Assembly: GCA_021776375.1 (NCBI GenBank)
Contig: JAJFGA010000031.1
Coordinates: 1-64,000, forward strand
DNA from: Hyphococcus sp.
GTDB lineage: Bacteria > Pseudomonadota > Alphaproteobacteria > Caulobacterales > Parvularculaceae
Reading direction: 5' to 3'
DNA length: 64,000 nt
Positions 8,774 to 18,885 of this stretch are shown here, piece after piece. The notes under the pieces are model-generated. The model saw only the letters and a program-made list of their open reading frames with translations. It was not told where the DNA came from and made no database searches. Position 1 is the stretch's first letter; each line of letters starts with the position of its first letter. The position numbers and the translations under genes are program-made.

Positions 8774-10026
8774 GACGCAGACGGATCGGCGGGTTCTACA
8801 CGCGCCGCATCGGCAAACGGGTCCAGCACTTCGGCCAGCGAGAGCTGCAGGCGCCGGTGCAGAAGCGGACGGGTGCGCGACAGGGTCCTGAAATCCTCCT
8901 GATCAAGCACAATCAGATCGCAGGTCGAAATCGCCGTCGCCGTCTCCGCCTGCACTCCCGTCAACAAAGACCGCGCGCCCCAATATTCACCTTCATCCAG
9001 TCGCACAGGTGCAAGCTCCGGACGGTCGGAATCAACGATTTCTACTTCGCCCGAGCCGATCATAAAAAGCGCGCCCGGCTTTTCGCCGTCAACCGCAATC
9101 ACCGATCCCGGCGGGGCCATGCGCGCTTTCAACACTTTCAGCACCTCGGTAATTTCTTCCGGCTTCAGGAGTGAGAACACCTTTGAGCGCGCCGCCATAC
9201 CCCAGGTGACGATGAAATCCTGGCGGCGAAATTCTTCCATAAAACCACTGGCGATAATTCCGATCGGCAGGGCGAAAAAACCAAGTCCGCTCACCATGAC
9301 GATGCCGGCCAGAATTTTACCGAGCGGTGTTTCCGGCGTTACATCGCCATAGCCAACCGTCGTCAGCGTCGCAATCGCCCACCACATAGCTTCCGGTACG
9401 GTCGAAAAATTGCTGCCCGGGCGGTTGCCTTCCGCCAGATAAAGCATCGATGCTGAGATGATGACCATACCGAGTAGGACAATCAAGACGCCCAATAGCG
9501 CAGAACGTTCACGCGCCAGAACGCGCAACATAGTGTTGAAAGCCGGCGAGAACCGCGCAAGCTTAAAGAATCGCAACAGCCGCATTATCCGCAGAACGCG
9601 CAGATCAATAGTGAATAGGAAACCGAGATAGAAAGGTGCGATCACCAGCAGATCGACGATCATTAAAGGTCCGCGTGCAAATCTCAGACGCGCACGCAGC
9701 GGCGACAGGCCGCGAAAAGGCGGGTGCTCAGTACACACCCAGAGCCGTGCAGCATATTCGAGCGAAAAGATTGAAATCGATACGACATCGAACAGTCTGA
9801 AAAAAACCATATGGCGGTCGTGGATCGCCGGTACGGTCTCCAGAGAAAACGCAATCACATTGAGAATGATCAGCGAGGCCATCGCGCCTTCAAAGACACG
9901 GCTCTGCCAATCATGGGAGTGACCGGCCTCAAGCACTTTATATAGCCTTGCTTTCAGCCTCTCACGGGAAACGCCTTGGGGAGATCGCTGCGGCGGCGCG
10001 CTGGATGGTTTAGCAAGGTCAGTCAA
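8770..10026 (-). CDS. Voltage-gated-type K+ channel with cyclic nucleotide-binding domain
   Basis: A 418-residue inner-membrane channel. S1-S6 are visible, with an arginine-rich S4 (RVLRIMRLLRFFKLAR), a pore helix, and the selectivity filter TTVGYGD near residue 225. After S6 comes a C-linker (EEFRRQDFIVTWGMAARSKVF) and a cyclic nucleotide-binding domain with FMIGSGEVEIVD and LDEGEYWGARSLLTG. This matches the architecture of MlotiK1-like bacterial CNG/HCN channels. K+ selectivity follows from the filter. Gating by cAMP is inferred from the family and the phosphate-binding cassette is only loosely conserved. It converges with DUF2807 copy A and diverges from copy B. Confidence 0.92.
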   Translation of the reverse strand: MTDLAKPSSAPPQRSPQGVSRERLKARLYKVLEAGHSHDWQSRVFEGAMASLIILNVIAFSLETVPAIHDRHMVFFRLFDVVSISIFSLEYAARLWVCTEHPPFRGLSPLRARLRFARGPLMIVDLLVIAPFYLGFLFTIDLRVLRIMRLLRFFKLARFSPAFNTMLRVLARERSALLGVLIVLLGMVIISASMLYLAEGNRPGSNFSTVPEAMWWAIATLTTVGYGDVTPETPLGKILAGIVMVSGLGFFALPIGIIASGFMEEFRRQDFIVTWGMAARSKVFSLLKPEEITEVLKVLKARMAPPGSVIAVDGEKPGALFMIGSGEVEIVDSDRPELAPVRLDEGEYWGARSLLTGVQAETATAISTCDLIVLDQEDFRTLSRTRPLLHRRLQLSLAEVLDPFADAARVEPADPSAS

Positions 10027-10260
10027 AATGGCGGTTCTCCTGCTGCTGCGGCGTCGCCAGTCTCCTTAGCGCGGCGAGCAAAAAACATGCAAAGGTTTTC
10101 GCAGTACGCATTCGGATCTTGCGGGAATGTCTATCAATTCTGCATCCGCCTCAAGTCCTGACGCGAACTTCTCCGCCAGATATGTTGCAACCAGACGGCT
10201 GCGCCGGTAGCCCGCCTCGAGAAAAGGGATTGCTCGCAAAAACAGCACGCCTTACCGCTT

Positions 10261-10287
10261 TTGACTTTCATAAGCCGCACAATATGT
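10261..10287 (+). promoter_or_regulatory. Possible sigma70-type promoter for DUF2807 copy B
   Basis: TTGACT is followed at 15-16 bases by ATATGT/TATGTC, about 35 bp before the ATG at 10320. The rest of the 293-bp space 10027-10319, which divides divergently from the channel gene, shows no gene or strong repeat. Confidence 0.3.
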
Positions 10288-10319
10288 CAGGGTCGGGAGC
10301 GACAGGATGGGAGAAGATC

Positions 10320-10958
10320 ATGAATACATTCAATCACGCAGCTTTATGCACCGCGGCAATTGCGGCGCTAGGCTGGACATCAGCAAACGCCGAAACACGC
10401 GATTTCGATTTTGATGGATTTTCCAGAGTTGGCGCTTCGGCCGGGGTCAGCGTGCAAATTACAACGGGTGCTGATTATTCAGTGCGCGCCGAGGGTAAAA
10501 CTGCCGGGCTTGACAATCTCAAAATCACCCAAAAAGGCGGTGCCCTTAATGTCGGACGAAACAAGAGCAAGCTCTTTAAACGCCGCTCGGATATTTCCGT
10601 CTATATAACAATGCCAGCGCTCGAAGGCGTTCGCGCCTCAAGCGGATCAGATGTCGATGCGACAGGCATTGATGCGCGCAACTTCTCCGTCACTGTGTCG
10701 AGCGGTGCAGATGTTTCGCTCGCCGGCCAGTGCGAAGATATTAGCGCCAGCGTGTCGAGCGGTTCGGACCTCGATGGCGAAAACATGCGCTGTCGCAGCG
10801 CCAGCGTCACCGCATCGTCCGGTGCAGATGCTTCCGTTTACGCCAGTGAAAACGTTACCGCCAATGCGTCCAGCGGCGGCGACATCGACGTTTATGGCGG
10901 GCCGGAAATCCGCACGATCAACAAGTCGAGCGGTGGCGACGTCTCAATCCGCAACTAA
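10320..10958 (+). CDS. Exported DUF2807 (head-GIN domain) protein, copy B
   Basis: A 212-residue paralogue of the protein at 8099-8773: signal peptide (MNTFNHAALCTAAIAALGWTSANA), the same opening (RDFDFDGFSRVGASAGV against RSFDLPEFTRIDVSAGV), then a series of SSGSD, SSGAD, SSGGD turns and the same end, NKSSGGDVSI. The turns are richer in Asp than in copy A, which could create a row of cation-binding sites, but that is inference. ATG 10320 has GGGAGAAG directly upstream, so the long N-terminal extension in the ORF track is not real. It reads towards alaS with only 20 bp between the two stops. Confidence 0.85.
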   Translation: MNTFNHAALCTAAIAALGWTSANAETRDFDFDGFSRVGASAGVSVQITTGADYSVRAEGKTAGLDNLKITQKGGALNVGRNKSKLFKRRSDISVYITMPALEGVRASSGSDVDATGIDARNFSVTVSSGADVSLAGQCEDISASVSSGSDLDGENMRCRSASVTASSGADASVYASENVTANASSGGDIDVYGGPEIRTINKSSGGDVSIRN

Positions 10959-10966
10959 GCCTAAAC

Positions 10967-10996
10967 CAGGCGTTCGCTTCAGGAAGCGATCGCCTG
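10967..10996. terminator. Hairpin between convergent DUF2807-B and alaS
   Basis: A 14-bp stem with one mismatch (CAGGCG...CGCCTG) spans the alaS stop codon. Neither side has a good T-run, so termination is possible but weakly supported. Confidence 0.35.
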
Positions 10997-13633
10997 TTCA
11001 ATCAACTTGATGGCATTATCGGCATTGGCGCCGTCTGGACCGCCGGCTTGCGCCATATCCGGCCGCCCGCCGCCACCTTTGCCGCCAATCGCTTCCGCGC
11101 CGACGCGCGCCAGGTCAACCGCTGACAAGCGTTCTTTCAAATCATCCGTCACGCCGACCGCGAGCGCTGCCTTGCCGTCATTGACGCCAATGAAAACAGC
11201 AACGCCGGCGCCCATTTTTTTCTTGGCCGCATCCACCAATCCGCGCAGATCCTTCGGCGCGACGCCGACAAGCACACGCCCGGTGAATTTGACTCCAGCG
11301 ATTTCCCGGACATCGTCGTCCTTTGCCTCACCGCCGCCGCCGAGCGCCAGTTGTTTTTTGGCCTCCGTGAGATCGCGCTCGAGTTTTTTGCGCTCAGCAA
11401 GCAGCGCGGCCACCCGGTCCGGCAATTGTGCAGGAACCGTTTTAAGCGCATCAGCCGCCGAGCCCACCAAGCCCGCCTGGGCCTCCAGATATTGCCGCGC
11501 CGCCTCACCGGTCAGCGCTTCCACCCGGCGCACACCCGCCGACACCGCGCTTTCAGCAATGATTTTGAATAACGCAATATCGCCAAGAAGCGAGACATGC
11601 AGGCCGCCGCAAAGCTCAACGGAGTAAGGCTTGCCCGATCCGTCAAGCGCTGCGCCCATCGTCAGCACACGAACATCATCGTCATATTTCTCGCCAAACA
11701 ACGCCATCGCACCCGATGCGACAGCATCTTCGTAGGGCATGATCCGGATCAGAACGGGCGTGTTCTGTCGGATTACCGCATTGACGCGACGCTCGACTTC
11801 CGCAGTTTCTTCGCACGACATGATTTTCGGGTTGGAGAAATCGAACCGCAACCGGTCCGGCGCGACGAGCGAGCCTTTTTGCGTTACATGCGCGCCCAAA
11901 ACTTCGCGCAGGGCGGCATGCATCAAATGCGTCACAGAATGATTGGCGCGGGTCTTGGTCCGGCGCTCCACATCAACCGACAGATGCGCCGCCTCTCCGG
12001 CTTTGATCTCGCCTTCTGCAACAACACCGATATGACCGAACAACGCGCCAGCGCGTTTTTTGACGTCGCGAATGATAATTTTCGCGCCGGTCTCAGTTTT
12101 GATCACACCGGCGTCGCCGACCTGGCCGCCGGCCTCTGCGTAGAACGGCGTCTGGTTGACAATTATCTCAACTTCATCGCCCTGGCTTGCTTGCATTACT
12201 GGCGCCCCATCCTTGACGATGGCCTGAATAACGCCTTCGGTTTCATCATGGATATAGCCGAGGAATTCCGTGGCGCCATGCTCCGTCCGCAGATCAAACC
12301 AGACACTCTCATCGGCGGCGTCGCCCGAACCCGCCCATGCGGCGCGCGCGGCCTTGCGCTGCACCTCCATCGCCGCATCAAAGCCCGCAACGTCAACCTC
12401 ACGCCCCTGGCGGCGGAGCGCATCTTGCGTCAGATCGAGAGGGAAGCCAAAGGTGTCATAGAGTTTGAACGCCGCCTTTCCCGACAGCGCCTCGCCATCC
12501 GGCAAGTTAGCAGTCTCATCATCAAGGAGCTTCAATCCGCGCTCGAGCAGCGAGCGGAATTTTTCCTCTTCTGACTTTAAGGTTTCGACAATCAGGGTTT
12601 GTGCACGCCCAAGCTCGGGAAAGGCGGCGCCCATTTCGCGCACCAGGACCGGCGCGAGGCGCGCAAGCAAAGGATCGCGCGCGCCAAGCCCGTGCGCATA
12701 GCGCATCGCCCGGCGCATGATCCGCCGCAACACATAGCCGCGCCCTTCATTGGACGGCGCGACGCCATCGGCGATTAAAAAACTCATGGCGCGCAAATGG
12801 TCGGCAATCACCCGGTGGGCCGGAGCGTCAGCGCCCTCCGCCTTGCGGCCGGTGAGGTCCACGGACGCAGCAATCAAGGTGCGGAACAGGTCGACATCAT
12901 AATTGTCATGAACACCCTGCAGAACAGCGGCCAGGCGCTCAAGCCCCATCCCGGTATCGATGGAGGGTTTGGGCAAATCGACCTGCTCGCCGGTGGCAAG
13001 CTTTTCGAACTGCATAAAGACGAGGTTCCAGATCTCGACAAAACGGTCGCCGTCTTCATCGGCGCTGCCGGGCGGACCGCCGGGGATGTGATCGCCGTGA
13101 TCGTAGAAAATCTCCGAACAGGGCCCACACGGACCGGTGTCGCCCATCGCCCAGAAATTGTCATGGGTTGGAATGCGGATGATACGAGCCTCTGGCAGGC
13201 CGGAGATTTTGCGCCAGAGGTCAAACGCCTCGTCGTCGGTGTGGTAGACGGTGACGGTGAGCTTGTCGGCGGGGAGCCCGAAATCCTTGTGCACCAGAGT
13301 CCAGGCGGCTTCTATCGCCTGGTCTTTGAAATAATCGCCAAACGAGAAATTGCCGAGCATTTCAAAGAAGGTGTGGTGGCGTGCGGTATAGCCGACATTG
13401 TCGAGGTCGTTGTGCTTGCCGCCGGCGCGTACGCATTTTTGCGACGAGGTCGCTCGGCTGTAATCGCGGGTCTCTGCGCCGGTGAAGACGTTCTTGAACG
13501 GCACCATGCCAGCATTGACGAACAACAAGGTCGGATCGTTGTACGGCACCAGCGACGCGGAGGGGACGACGAAATGATCGCGCGCGGCGAAAAAGTCGAG
13601 AAATTGCGCCCTTATGTCTTTCAGCGACGTCAT
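10979..13633 (-). CDS. alaS: Alanine--tRNA ligase
   Basis: An 884-residue class II synthetase that charges tRNA-Ala. In order: the aminoacylation core opening with [25 protein letters not shown], the tRNA-recognition middle, the editing domain with [19 protein letters not shown] (zinc ligands) and the CGGLHV motif, and the C-terminal C-Ala/DHHA1 domain with the glycine-rich [16 protein letters not shown]. Length and domain order are normal. The ATG at 13633 starts the standard MTSLKDIR N-terminus. Located near recA, as is common in alphaproteobacteria, but with a VOC gene between them. Confidence 0.97.
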   Translation of the reverse strand: MTSLKDIRAQFLDFFAARDHFVVPSASLVPYNDPTLLFVNAGMVPFKNVFTGAETRDYSRATSSQKCVRAGGKHNDLDNVGYTARHHTFFEMLGNFSFGDYFKDQAIEAAWTLVHKDFGLPADKLTVTVYHTDDEAFDLWRKISGLPEARIIRIPTHDNFWAMGDTGPCGPCSEIFYDHGDHIPGGPPGSADEDGDRFVEIWNLVFMQFEKLATGEQVDLPKPSIDTGMGLERLAAVLQGVHDNYDVDLFRTLIAASVDLTGRKAEGADAPAHRVIADHLRAMSFLIADGVAPSNEGRGYVLRRIMRRAMRYAHGLGARDPLLARLAPVLVREMGAAFPELGRAQTLIVETLKSEEEKFRSLLERGLKLLDDETANLPDGEALSGKAAFKLYDTFGFPLDLTQDALRRQGREVDVAGFDAAMEVQRKAARAAWAGSGDAADESVWFDLRTEHGATEFLGYIHDETEGVIQAIVKDGAPVMQASQGDEVEIIVNQTPFYAEAGGQVGDAGVIKTETGAKIIIRDVKKRAGALFGHIGVVAEGEIKAGEAAHLSVDVERRTKTRANHSVTHLMHAALREVLGAHVTQKGSLVAPDRLRFDFSNPKIMSCEETAEVERRVNAVIRQNTPVLIRIMPYEDAVASGAMALFGEKYDDDVRVLTMGAALDGSGKPYSVELCGGLHVSLLGDIALFKIIAESAVSAGVRRVEALTGEAARQYLEAQAGLVGSAADALKTVPAQLPDRVAALLAERKKLERDLTEAKKQLALGGGGEAKDDDVREIAGVKFTGRVLVGVAPKDLRGLVDAAKKKMGAGVAVFIGVNDGKAALAVGVTDDLKERLSAVDLARVGAEAIGGKGGGGRPDMAQAGGPDGANADNAIKLIEQAIAS

Positions 13634-13677
13634 GGTTTCATGGCCTCATCAAAGCCTTACGGCCTCTTAAAACAAAG

Positions 13678-13711
13678 ATCGCGCCGGCCCAAACGATTGA
13701 TCCGGCGCGAT
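13678..13711 (-). terminator. Terminator between the VOC gene and alaS
   Basis: A perfect 10-bp stem ATCGCGCCGG/CCGGCGCGAT with a 14-base loop. On the minus strand it is followed by CTTTGTTTT. It should end the VOC-gene transcript ahead of alaS. Confidence 0.7.
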
Positions 13712-13828
13712 GTATTTGTCTTAGCGCCCGAAGGGGCGGCGCGTCCAGATTTTTCACTGCACTGCTATAAAGGACGCGATTATCTTAACCCCACAAGACG
13801 GCAGCGCGCCGCGCGCACTCCGGCCCGA

Positions 13829-14197
13829 TCAGGTCATGCAGAAGAAGTTGAGCTTGTTGCCGTCGAGGTCACGGAAATAACCGGCATAGAACGTATCACC
13901 GCGCGGACCGGCCGGGCCTTCATCTGTTGCGCCGAGCTCAATCGCCTTTTTATAGAGCCGGTCAACGGTTTCTGGCTTGTCACAAGCGATCGCCACCATG
14001 GTTCCATTGCCGGCCGAGGCGGCTTTTCCGTCATGGGGTTTGATAATCGATATTGCCGGTTTTTGGGGATCGACGGCCCAGGCGATAAAGCTATCGGCCT
14101 CCATCATTCGTTTGGCGCCCATTTCACCCAGCAATGCGTCGTAAAACTTGCCGGCTTTTTCGAAGTCACCAACGCCGAGGGTCACATATCCGATCAT
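13829..14197 (-). CDS. VOC-superfamily (glyoxalase/bleomycin-resistance fold) protein
   Basis: A 122-residue single-module VOC protein with paired beta-alpha-beta-beta-beta units. It opens MIGYVTLGVGDFEKAGKFYDALL and ends with DTFYAGYFRDLDGNKLNFF, where the Asp-Leu-Asp-Gly-Asn-Lys-Leu stretch carries the usual metal/strand motif. Such small members include glyoxalases, dioxygenases and resistance proteins, and the substrate cannot be told from sequence. It sits between recA and alaS with terminators on both sides, so it is probably its own transcription unit. Confidence 0.8.
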   Translation of the reverse strand: MIGYVTLGVGDFEKAGKFYDALLGEMGAKRMMEADSFIAWAVDPQKPAISIIKPHDGKAASAGNGTMVAIACDKPETVDRLYKKAIELGATDEGPAGPRGDTFYAGYFRDLDGNKLNFFCMT

Positions 14198-14288
14198 TGT
14201 CTTCTCCTGATGAGGGGGTTATTCGCGTACCGGCCAGCATGCACCGGAAGCCCGTTCCTGAAAAGCAGCGCGAGCAGTTAGACGTTAA

Positions 14289-14313
14289 CAACCTGGCCGA
14301 TGAGGCCAGGTTG
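14289..14313 (-). terminator. Terminator-like hairpin downstream of recA
   Basis: A perfect 10-bp stem CAACCTGGCC/GGCCAGGTTG with a GATGA loop, placed about 60 bp after the recA stop. The T-run is weak on the minus strand (TGTTAACG) and better on the plus strand (TCTGTTTT). Confidence 0.55.
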
Positions 14314-14373
14314 TCTGTTTTACAAATCCAAGCGGCTACATTTGCACCGCAAGGCGTTGCCGGCAAATTCCAG

Positions 14374-15459
14374 CTAAGACGCCTCGGCCGCTGTGTCGTC
14401 ATCATCCTGCTTGGCCTCGCCGGCAAGCATTTCTTCAGCGACTAGCCCGGCGTTTTTGCGGATCTCGTGTTCGATCTCGGCGGCCATGTCGGGATTGTCT
14501 TTTAAGAACTGCTTGGCGTTTTCACGCCCCTGGCCGATGCGCTCAGAGTTATAGGAATACCACGAGCCGGCTTTTTCCACGACCTCGGCTTTGACGCCAA
14601 GATCGACCAGCTCGCCCATCTTGGAAATGCCTTCGCCATACATGATGTCGAATTCCACCTGTTTGAACGGCGGGGCGACCTTGTTTTTGACGACCTTGAC
14701 GCGGGTCTGGTTGCCGACCACTTCGTCACGCAATTTGATGGCGCCGATGCGGCGAATATCCAGCCGCACGGAGGAGTAAAACTTCAGCGCATTACCGCCA
14801 GTCGTGGTCTCGGGCGAGCCGAACATGACGCCAATTTTCATGCGGATCTGGTTGATGAAAATCACCAACGTGTTTGATTTCGCGATCGAGCCCGTCAGCT
14901 TACGGAGTGCTTGGCTCATCAGCCGCGCCTGCAGACCGGGGAGCGAATCCCCCATCTCGCCTTCAAGCTCGGCGCGCGGCGTTAGCGCGGCGACGGAATC
15001 GATGATGAGAATATCAACCGCGCCGGAGCGCACCAGCGTGTCGGCGATTTCAAGCGCCTGCTCGCCAGTGTCCGGCTGGGAGATAAGGAGATCGTCAAGA
15101 TTGACCCCGAGCTTTTGCGCATAGATTGGATCAAGAGCATGTTCTGCATCGACAAACGCCGCGGTGCCGCCAATTTTCTGGGTTTCTGCGGCGACATGCA
15201 GCGCCAGCGTCGTCTTGCCGGAACTTTCCGGCCCATAAATTTCAATCACCCGGCCCTTGGGCAGGCCGCCAATCCCGAGCGCGATATCAAGGCCAAGCGA
15301 ACCAGTTGAAATCGATTCCATCTCGACAACCTCGCGGTCGCCCAGGCGCATCAGCGAGCCCTTGCCGAACGCCTTGTCGATCTGCGACATTGCCGCTTCA
15401 AGCGCCTTAGATTTATCCACGTCACCCACCTCTACAAGTCTCAGACCGCCCTTGGCCAT
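14374..15459 (-). CDS. recA: Recombinase RecA
   Basis: A 361-residue DNA strand-exchange protein and SOS co-protease. Visible: Walker [10 protein letters not shown], the MAW region [16 protein letters not shown], Walker [11 protein letters not shown], loop L2 [21 protein letters not shown], and an acidic C-terminal tail ([10 protein letters not shown]). ATG 15459 is preceded by GGAGG with a 6-base spacer. The upstream codons in the track ORF are leader. A LexA-type box lies about 50 bp upstream, which suggests SOS control. Confidence 0.97.
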   Translation of the reverse strand: MAKGGLRLVEVGDVDKSKALEAAMSQIDKAFGKGSLMRLGDREVVEMESISTGSLGLDIALGIGGLPKGRVIEIYGPESSGKTTLALHVAAETQKIGGTAAFVDAEHALDPIYAQKLGVNLDDLLISQPDTGEQALEIADTLVRSGAVDILIIDSVAALTPRAELEGEMGDSLPGLQARLMSQALRKLTGSIAKSNTLVIFINQIRMKIGVMFGSPETTTGGNALKFYSSVRLDIRRIGAIKLRDEVVGNQTRVKVVKNKVAPPFKQVEFDIMYGEGISKMGELVDLGVKAEVVEKAGSWYSYNSERIGQGRENAKQFLKDNPDMAAEIEHEIRKNAGLVAEEMLAGEAKQDDDDTAAEAS

Positions 15460-15508
15460 ATACCGCCTCCGTTGCCTACAGGGGAGCACCCTGTCAATAA
15501 GCGCATTT

Positions 15509-15523
15509 GTACGCTTTTTGTTC
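15509..15523 (-). promoter_or_regulatory. Candidate LexA (SOS) box upstream of recA
   Basis: GTAC-N7-GTTC on the plus strand is one base from the alphaproteobacterial consensus GTTC-N7-GTTC. It lies about 50 bp before the recA start. A second, one-mismatch candidate GTTC-N7-GTTT lies at 15576-15590, and either or both could bind LexA. The remainder of the 330-bp space 15460-15788 is AT-rich near 15540-15600 and then holds the repeat at 15669-15729. Confidence 0.55.
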
Positions 15524-15668
15524 TCATTTGGCAAGCTGAGCTATGTTAATGTTATTAAAAGAAGATATTTGTTCTGTTCTTTTTTTGTTTTAAAAAATAC
15601 CACCGCCTGCACGTCGATAAAATCAATCCTTGCGCACCACGATTCGTCGTTCGCGCACCGCTGTCTGG

Positions 15669-15729
15669 ACCCCCGCCCGACCGCAAAGCGGTCAACCACA
15701 ATCTGCGCGCTTTAGCGCGCGGGCGCCGG
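15669..15729 (-). repeat. Two-hairpin intergenic repeat, copy 1
   Basis: Two adjacent hairpins: GACCGC-AAA-GCGGTC and a GCGCGC-TTTA-GCGCGC stem. Read on the minus strand the order and flanks (CCCGCGCGC..GCGCGCAGAT..TGACCG..GCGGTCGGG) match the element at 34921-34977, with different loop bases but preserved stems. It follows the 3' end of the membrane-protein gene at 15789. Confidence 0.65.
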
Positions 15730-15788
15730 GATGAGCGGGTGGAGGGGTTTCGATTGACCGCCTCCCGCAGAGTGTGGGTTGGCCCGCG

Positions 15789-16712
15789 CTATCGCGCGCG
15801 TTCTTCGCCGACAAGATAGCGATAGGCAATGCCGGCGGGAACGACCCACAATGCTATGTAAATCAATGTGAAAAGATACGTCAAAATTAACGAGACCCAG
15901 GCGCCCGGTTTCGATAGATCCCACATATCGCCCTGCATTTCGAGCATGCGTGCATTAACCTGCTCCATAGCCGTCGGGTCAGACATCGATGACATCATCT
16001 CCATTATCAAAGGCAGGTAGCGCGGTGACACCAGCGCCAAAAATACAAGGCCGACGACGATCATCAGAAATACCCATAAAATCCAGTAGAAGAACAAGCC
16101 CCAGAAGTGACCTTCAGTAATGTTCCAGGATTCTGCGATTCCGACCTTTCTTTCACCAACCGTCGCCGCATAGATAATGGACATTCTTACAAAAAACCAA
16201 ATCAGTACGCCGACTAAAGCGAGCATACCAATGCCCATAAGGATGCCGCCCATGGCGCCGGCGACCAATGACAGGATAAGGCCGACCACCATGACCAGCA
16301 GGCCCCCTGCAATATACAAAATGATTGTCATTATGATCAGAAGCAGAAACGCCGCAACGATCCGCAACTCATCGGCGCCGAACCAAAGATAAAACGGCAG
16401 GCGCGGCGCCTCCCCCCGGATCACATGGCGCAAAAGCCCGGCGATCATCATCGGGTAGAAAATCGCCATAGCCAGATACAACAACCCCATTGTGCGCATC
16501 ATCGGCCCCATAGCGGCGAACATGGCGGCAGGGTCGCCGCCAGCTTCAACAGCGCCAAACTGTATTTCCGCTTCGGTCATTGACGGCATCAGATAGGTTT
16601 GCACCGCCATCAACAATAATATTGGCAGCCACAAGATTTTTATGATCGTAAAGAAGTGAGCAACTATATAGGCCAGGCCCGCGCTGAATGCTTTAAAAAC
16701 TGGAAAATTCAT
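15789..16712 (-). CDS. Polytopic membrane protein, function unknown
   Basis: A protein of 307 residues with about six or seven hydrophobic segments and conserved-looking stretches such as AESWNITEGHFWGLFFYWI between helices. The pattern (paired long helices, amphipathic Trp-rich connector) resembles the membrane region seen in DUF/GpdP-like 'glycerophosphoryl diester phosphodiesterase membrane domain' proteins, but I see no catalytic domain. The segment MEMMSSMSDPTAMEQVNARMLEMQGDMWD is unusually rich in methionine and probably forms an extramembrane helix. ATG 16712 has GGTGGGG upstream and is preferred to the GTG used by the track. It diverges from the AsmA gene. Confidence 0.65.
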   Translation of the reverse strand: MNFPVFKAFSAGLAYIVAHFFTIIKILWLPILLLMAVQTYLMPSMTEAEIQFGAVEAGGDPAAMFAAMGPMMRTMGLLYLAMAIFYPMMIAGLLRHVIRGEAPRLPFYLWFGADELRIVAAFLLLIIMTIILYIAGGLLVMVVGLILSLVAGAMGGILMGIGMLALVGVLIWFFVRMSIIYAATVGERKVGIAESWNITEGHFWGLFFYWILWVFLMIVVGLVFLALVSPRYLPLIMEMMSSMSDPTAMEQVNARMLEMQGDMWDLSKPGAWVSLILTYLFTLIYIALWVVPAGIAYRYLVGEERAR

Positions 16713-16869
16713 AATATACCCCACCGCCTTTGCGAATAACCCTATCGCATTATGGCGTCACAAAACAAGTTGGCGTGCGGGCCCGTTTTCGGGTAATTGT
16801 TAAGCGTCAAAGCGCATCATCAGGCGCATTTGCTGTGCGCCGGAACTGGCCTCGCTAAAGGGATTTGTA

Positions 16870-18885
16870 ATGAGCCGTTTATTCTTCTTTCTGGTTTCGA
16901 TTGTCGCCGTCATTCTTGCTGTGGCGGTGTTCGCGCCGGGATTGATCCCGACGGCGGCGTTCAAGCCGCGCATTGAAGCGGCGGCCTCCACTGCGATCGG
17001 GCGCGAGGTGACGATTGGCGATGAGCTATCCTTCCGGCTGTTGCCGCGCGCGGCGTTTCATGTGGAAGCGCTGACCATCGCCAATGCGGAAGGCTTTAAC
17101 GGTGATTATCTAATGCGTGTCGCCGAGGCGGATATTGGCGTCAATCTTTTCAAGCTGCTGACCAATGCTGTCGAGGTTGACCGTTTTGTGTTGACCGAAC
17201 CGGAGATTAATCTCGCGCGCAAGGCGGACGGCTCGGTCAACTGGAATTTCGCCAGTGAAGACGTGGACGCTGGCGACAGTGATGCTGGTGGCAGTGAAGG
17301 CGCGCGCGCGCCGCGGGACCTTCACCTCGGCGATGTCCGCATTGTCGATGGCCGCGCGCATTATAGCGATGCTGCAGCCGCCAAGACCTACTCAGCCGAA
17401 GATATCAATCTCAATATCTTTCTGAAAAGCCTCAAAGAGCCGTTGGAAGTTGACGGCCGGATGATCTTTCAGGGCGAGCCGACGACGGTCGATATGGTGC
17501 TCACCACACTCGCTGATACCATCGCCGGCGAGCCCAGCAATCTCAAACTCGACGTGACCATCGGCGCAACCAAGGCGGGCGCAGACCTTAAGATCGAGAC
17601 CGGCGAGACGCTGCGCTATAGCGGTCCGGTTGATGTCGATGCGCCGGACCTGCCTTCATTTGCCGCGCTTATCGGGACACAGCTTGCTGACGCGCCGGGC
17701 TTTGACCGGCTGTCGCTATCGGGTGAAGTCGATGGCGGCGATAATGCATTGCGCCTCTCCGATGCGCATATCGGGTTTGACGAGATTAAGGCTGAGGGCG
17801 TTTTCAACCTCGACTGGTCAGCCACGAAGCCAAAGGCCAGCGGCGTTCTGTCTACGGATAAACTCGACCTCCGGCCCTATATGCCGCCGCCAACGACCTC
17901 GTCGGAAGGCTTTCCAGAATGGTCGACGGCGAAGATGGACTTTACCAGCCTGCGCAATATTGATGCGGATTTCGATATTTCGGCAAATACGATTTTCCTC
18001 AACGACCTGGAGATCGGCGAAAGCCGTTTGAAGCTGCGGATCGACAATGGCCGGATGACGACCGATATCCCTGAGCTTGCAATGTATGGCGGTCAGGGCT
18101 CCGGCCGGCTGGTGGTCAATGCGCGCGGCGCGGCGCCGTCCTTTTCCGGCAATCTCGACATGAGCGCTGTGAATACTCAGCCGATGTCACTCGATCTTTT
18201 AAAGCACGACAATCTTCTAGGGCTCGGCTCGCTGAAGTTTGATTTTTCAGCTACGGGCGCCAGCCAGGCGGCGATCATGTCGTCGCTCGATGGCGATGGC
18301 GGTTTTGATATCGCCAATGGCGCGTTGAAAGGCGTCAATATCGCCAAGATTGTTCGCGCCGCCACAGCGCTCCAGCAAGGGTTTAATCCGGAGGCGCTCA
18401 CCACCGCCGTCAGCGCAGCGCGCGGCGCCGACGAGACCACCGATTTTTCAGAGTTTCTCTCTAATTTCAAAATCACCAACGGGATGGTCAACACGCCGAC
18501 GATTTCTCTTAACGGGCCGTATCTGACCATGTCGGGCAACGGCGAAATCAACCTGCCGCTACAGACTATCGATCTGCGACTGTCTCCGCGTGCAACGACG
18601 ACGGCTGACGGCAAGGAAGGGCGCACTGTCGCCGTGCCGATGCGGGTTGGCGGCACTTTTTCTGAGCCCACCATCAGCGTCGATATCGAAGCCTATTTGC
18701 GCAGCGGCGGCGTTAAACAAATTCGCGATCTCATCGGCGGCATCGGCAAACCTAAAGACCCGCCTGCCGATGGCGAAGAGGCAACGCCCGAAGCCGAACC
18801 ACAAGAAGAAACGCCAGAGGAAAAAGCGCTGCGCGCCATCGAAAGCATTTTTGGCGCGCCTGAAAAAGAAACGCCCGATCAATAA
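16870..18885 (+). CDS. AsmA family protein
   Basis: A 671-residue protein with one N-terminal membrane helix (MSRLFFFLVSIVAVILAVAVFAPGLIP) followed by a long periplasmic beta-rich region of AsmA type. Signatures are the family opening (RIEAAASTAIGREVTIGDELSFRLLPRAAFHVEALTIAN) and the C-terminal AsmA domain (GGFDIANGALKGVNIAKIVRA, TNGMVNTPTISLNGPYLTMSGNGEINL). AsmA-like proteins are bridge-like lipid-transfer candidates that affect outer-membrane assembly. The tail is Glu/Pro rich and disordered. AAAGGGA lies before the ATG. A strong terminator follows the stop. Confidence 0.88.
   Translation: MSRLFFFLVSIVAVILAVAVFAPGLIPTAAFKPRIEAAASTAIGREVTIGDELSFRLLPRAAFHVEALTIANAEGFNGDYLMRVAEADIGVNLFKLLTNAVEVDRFVLTEPEINLARKADGSVNWNFASEDVDAGDSDAGGSEGARAPRDLHLGDVRIVDGRAHYSDAAAAKTYSAEDINLNIFLKSLKEPLEVDGRMIFQGEPTTVDMVLTTLADTIAGEPSNLKLDVTIGATKAGADLKIETGETLRYSGPVDVDAPDLPSFAALIGTQLADAPGFDRLSLSGEVDGGDNALRLSDAHIGFDEIKAEGVFNLDWSATKPKASGVLSTDKLDLRPYMPPPTTSSEGFPEWSTAKMDFTSLRNIDADFDISANTIFLNDLEIGESRLKLRIDNGRMTTDIPELAMYGGQGSGRLVVNARGAAPSFSGNLDMSAVNTQPMSLDLLKHDNLLGLGSLKFDFSATGASQAAIMSSLDGDGGFDIANGALKGVNIAKIVRAATALQQGFNPEALTTAVSAARGADETTDFSEFLSNFKITNGMVNTPTISLNGPYLTMSGNGEINLPLQTIDLRLSPRATTTADGKEGRTVAVPMRVGGTFSEPTISVDIEAYLRSGGVKQIRDLIGGIGKPKDPPADGEEATPEAEPQEETPEEKALRAIESIFGAPEKETPDQ

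Noticed and set aside
12797-14281. 494-codon plus-strand ORF opposite alaS and the VOC gene
   Set aside because: It runs antiparallel through alaS, two terminators and the VOC gene, has no ribosome site and no family signature. High-GC frame shadow.
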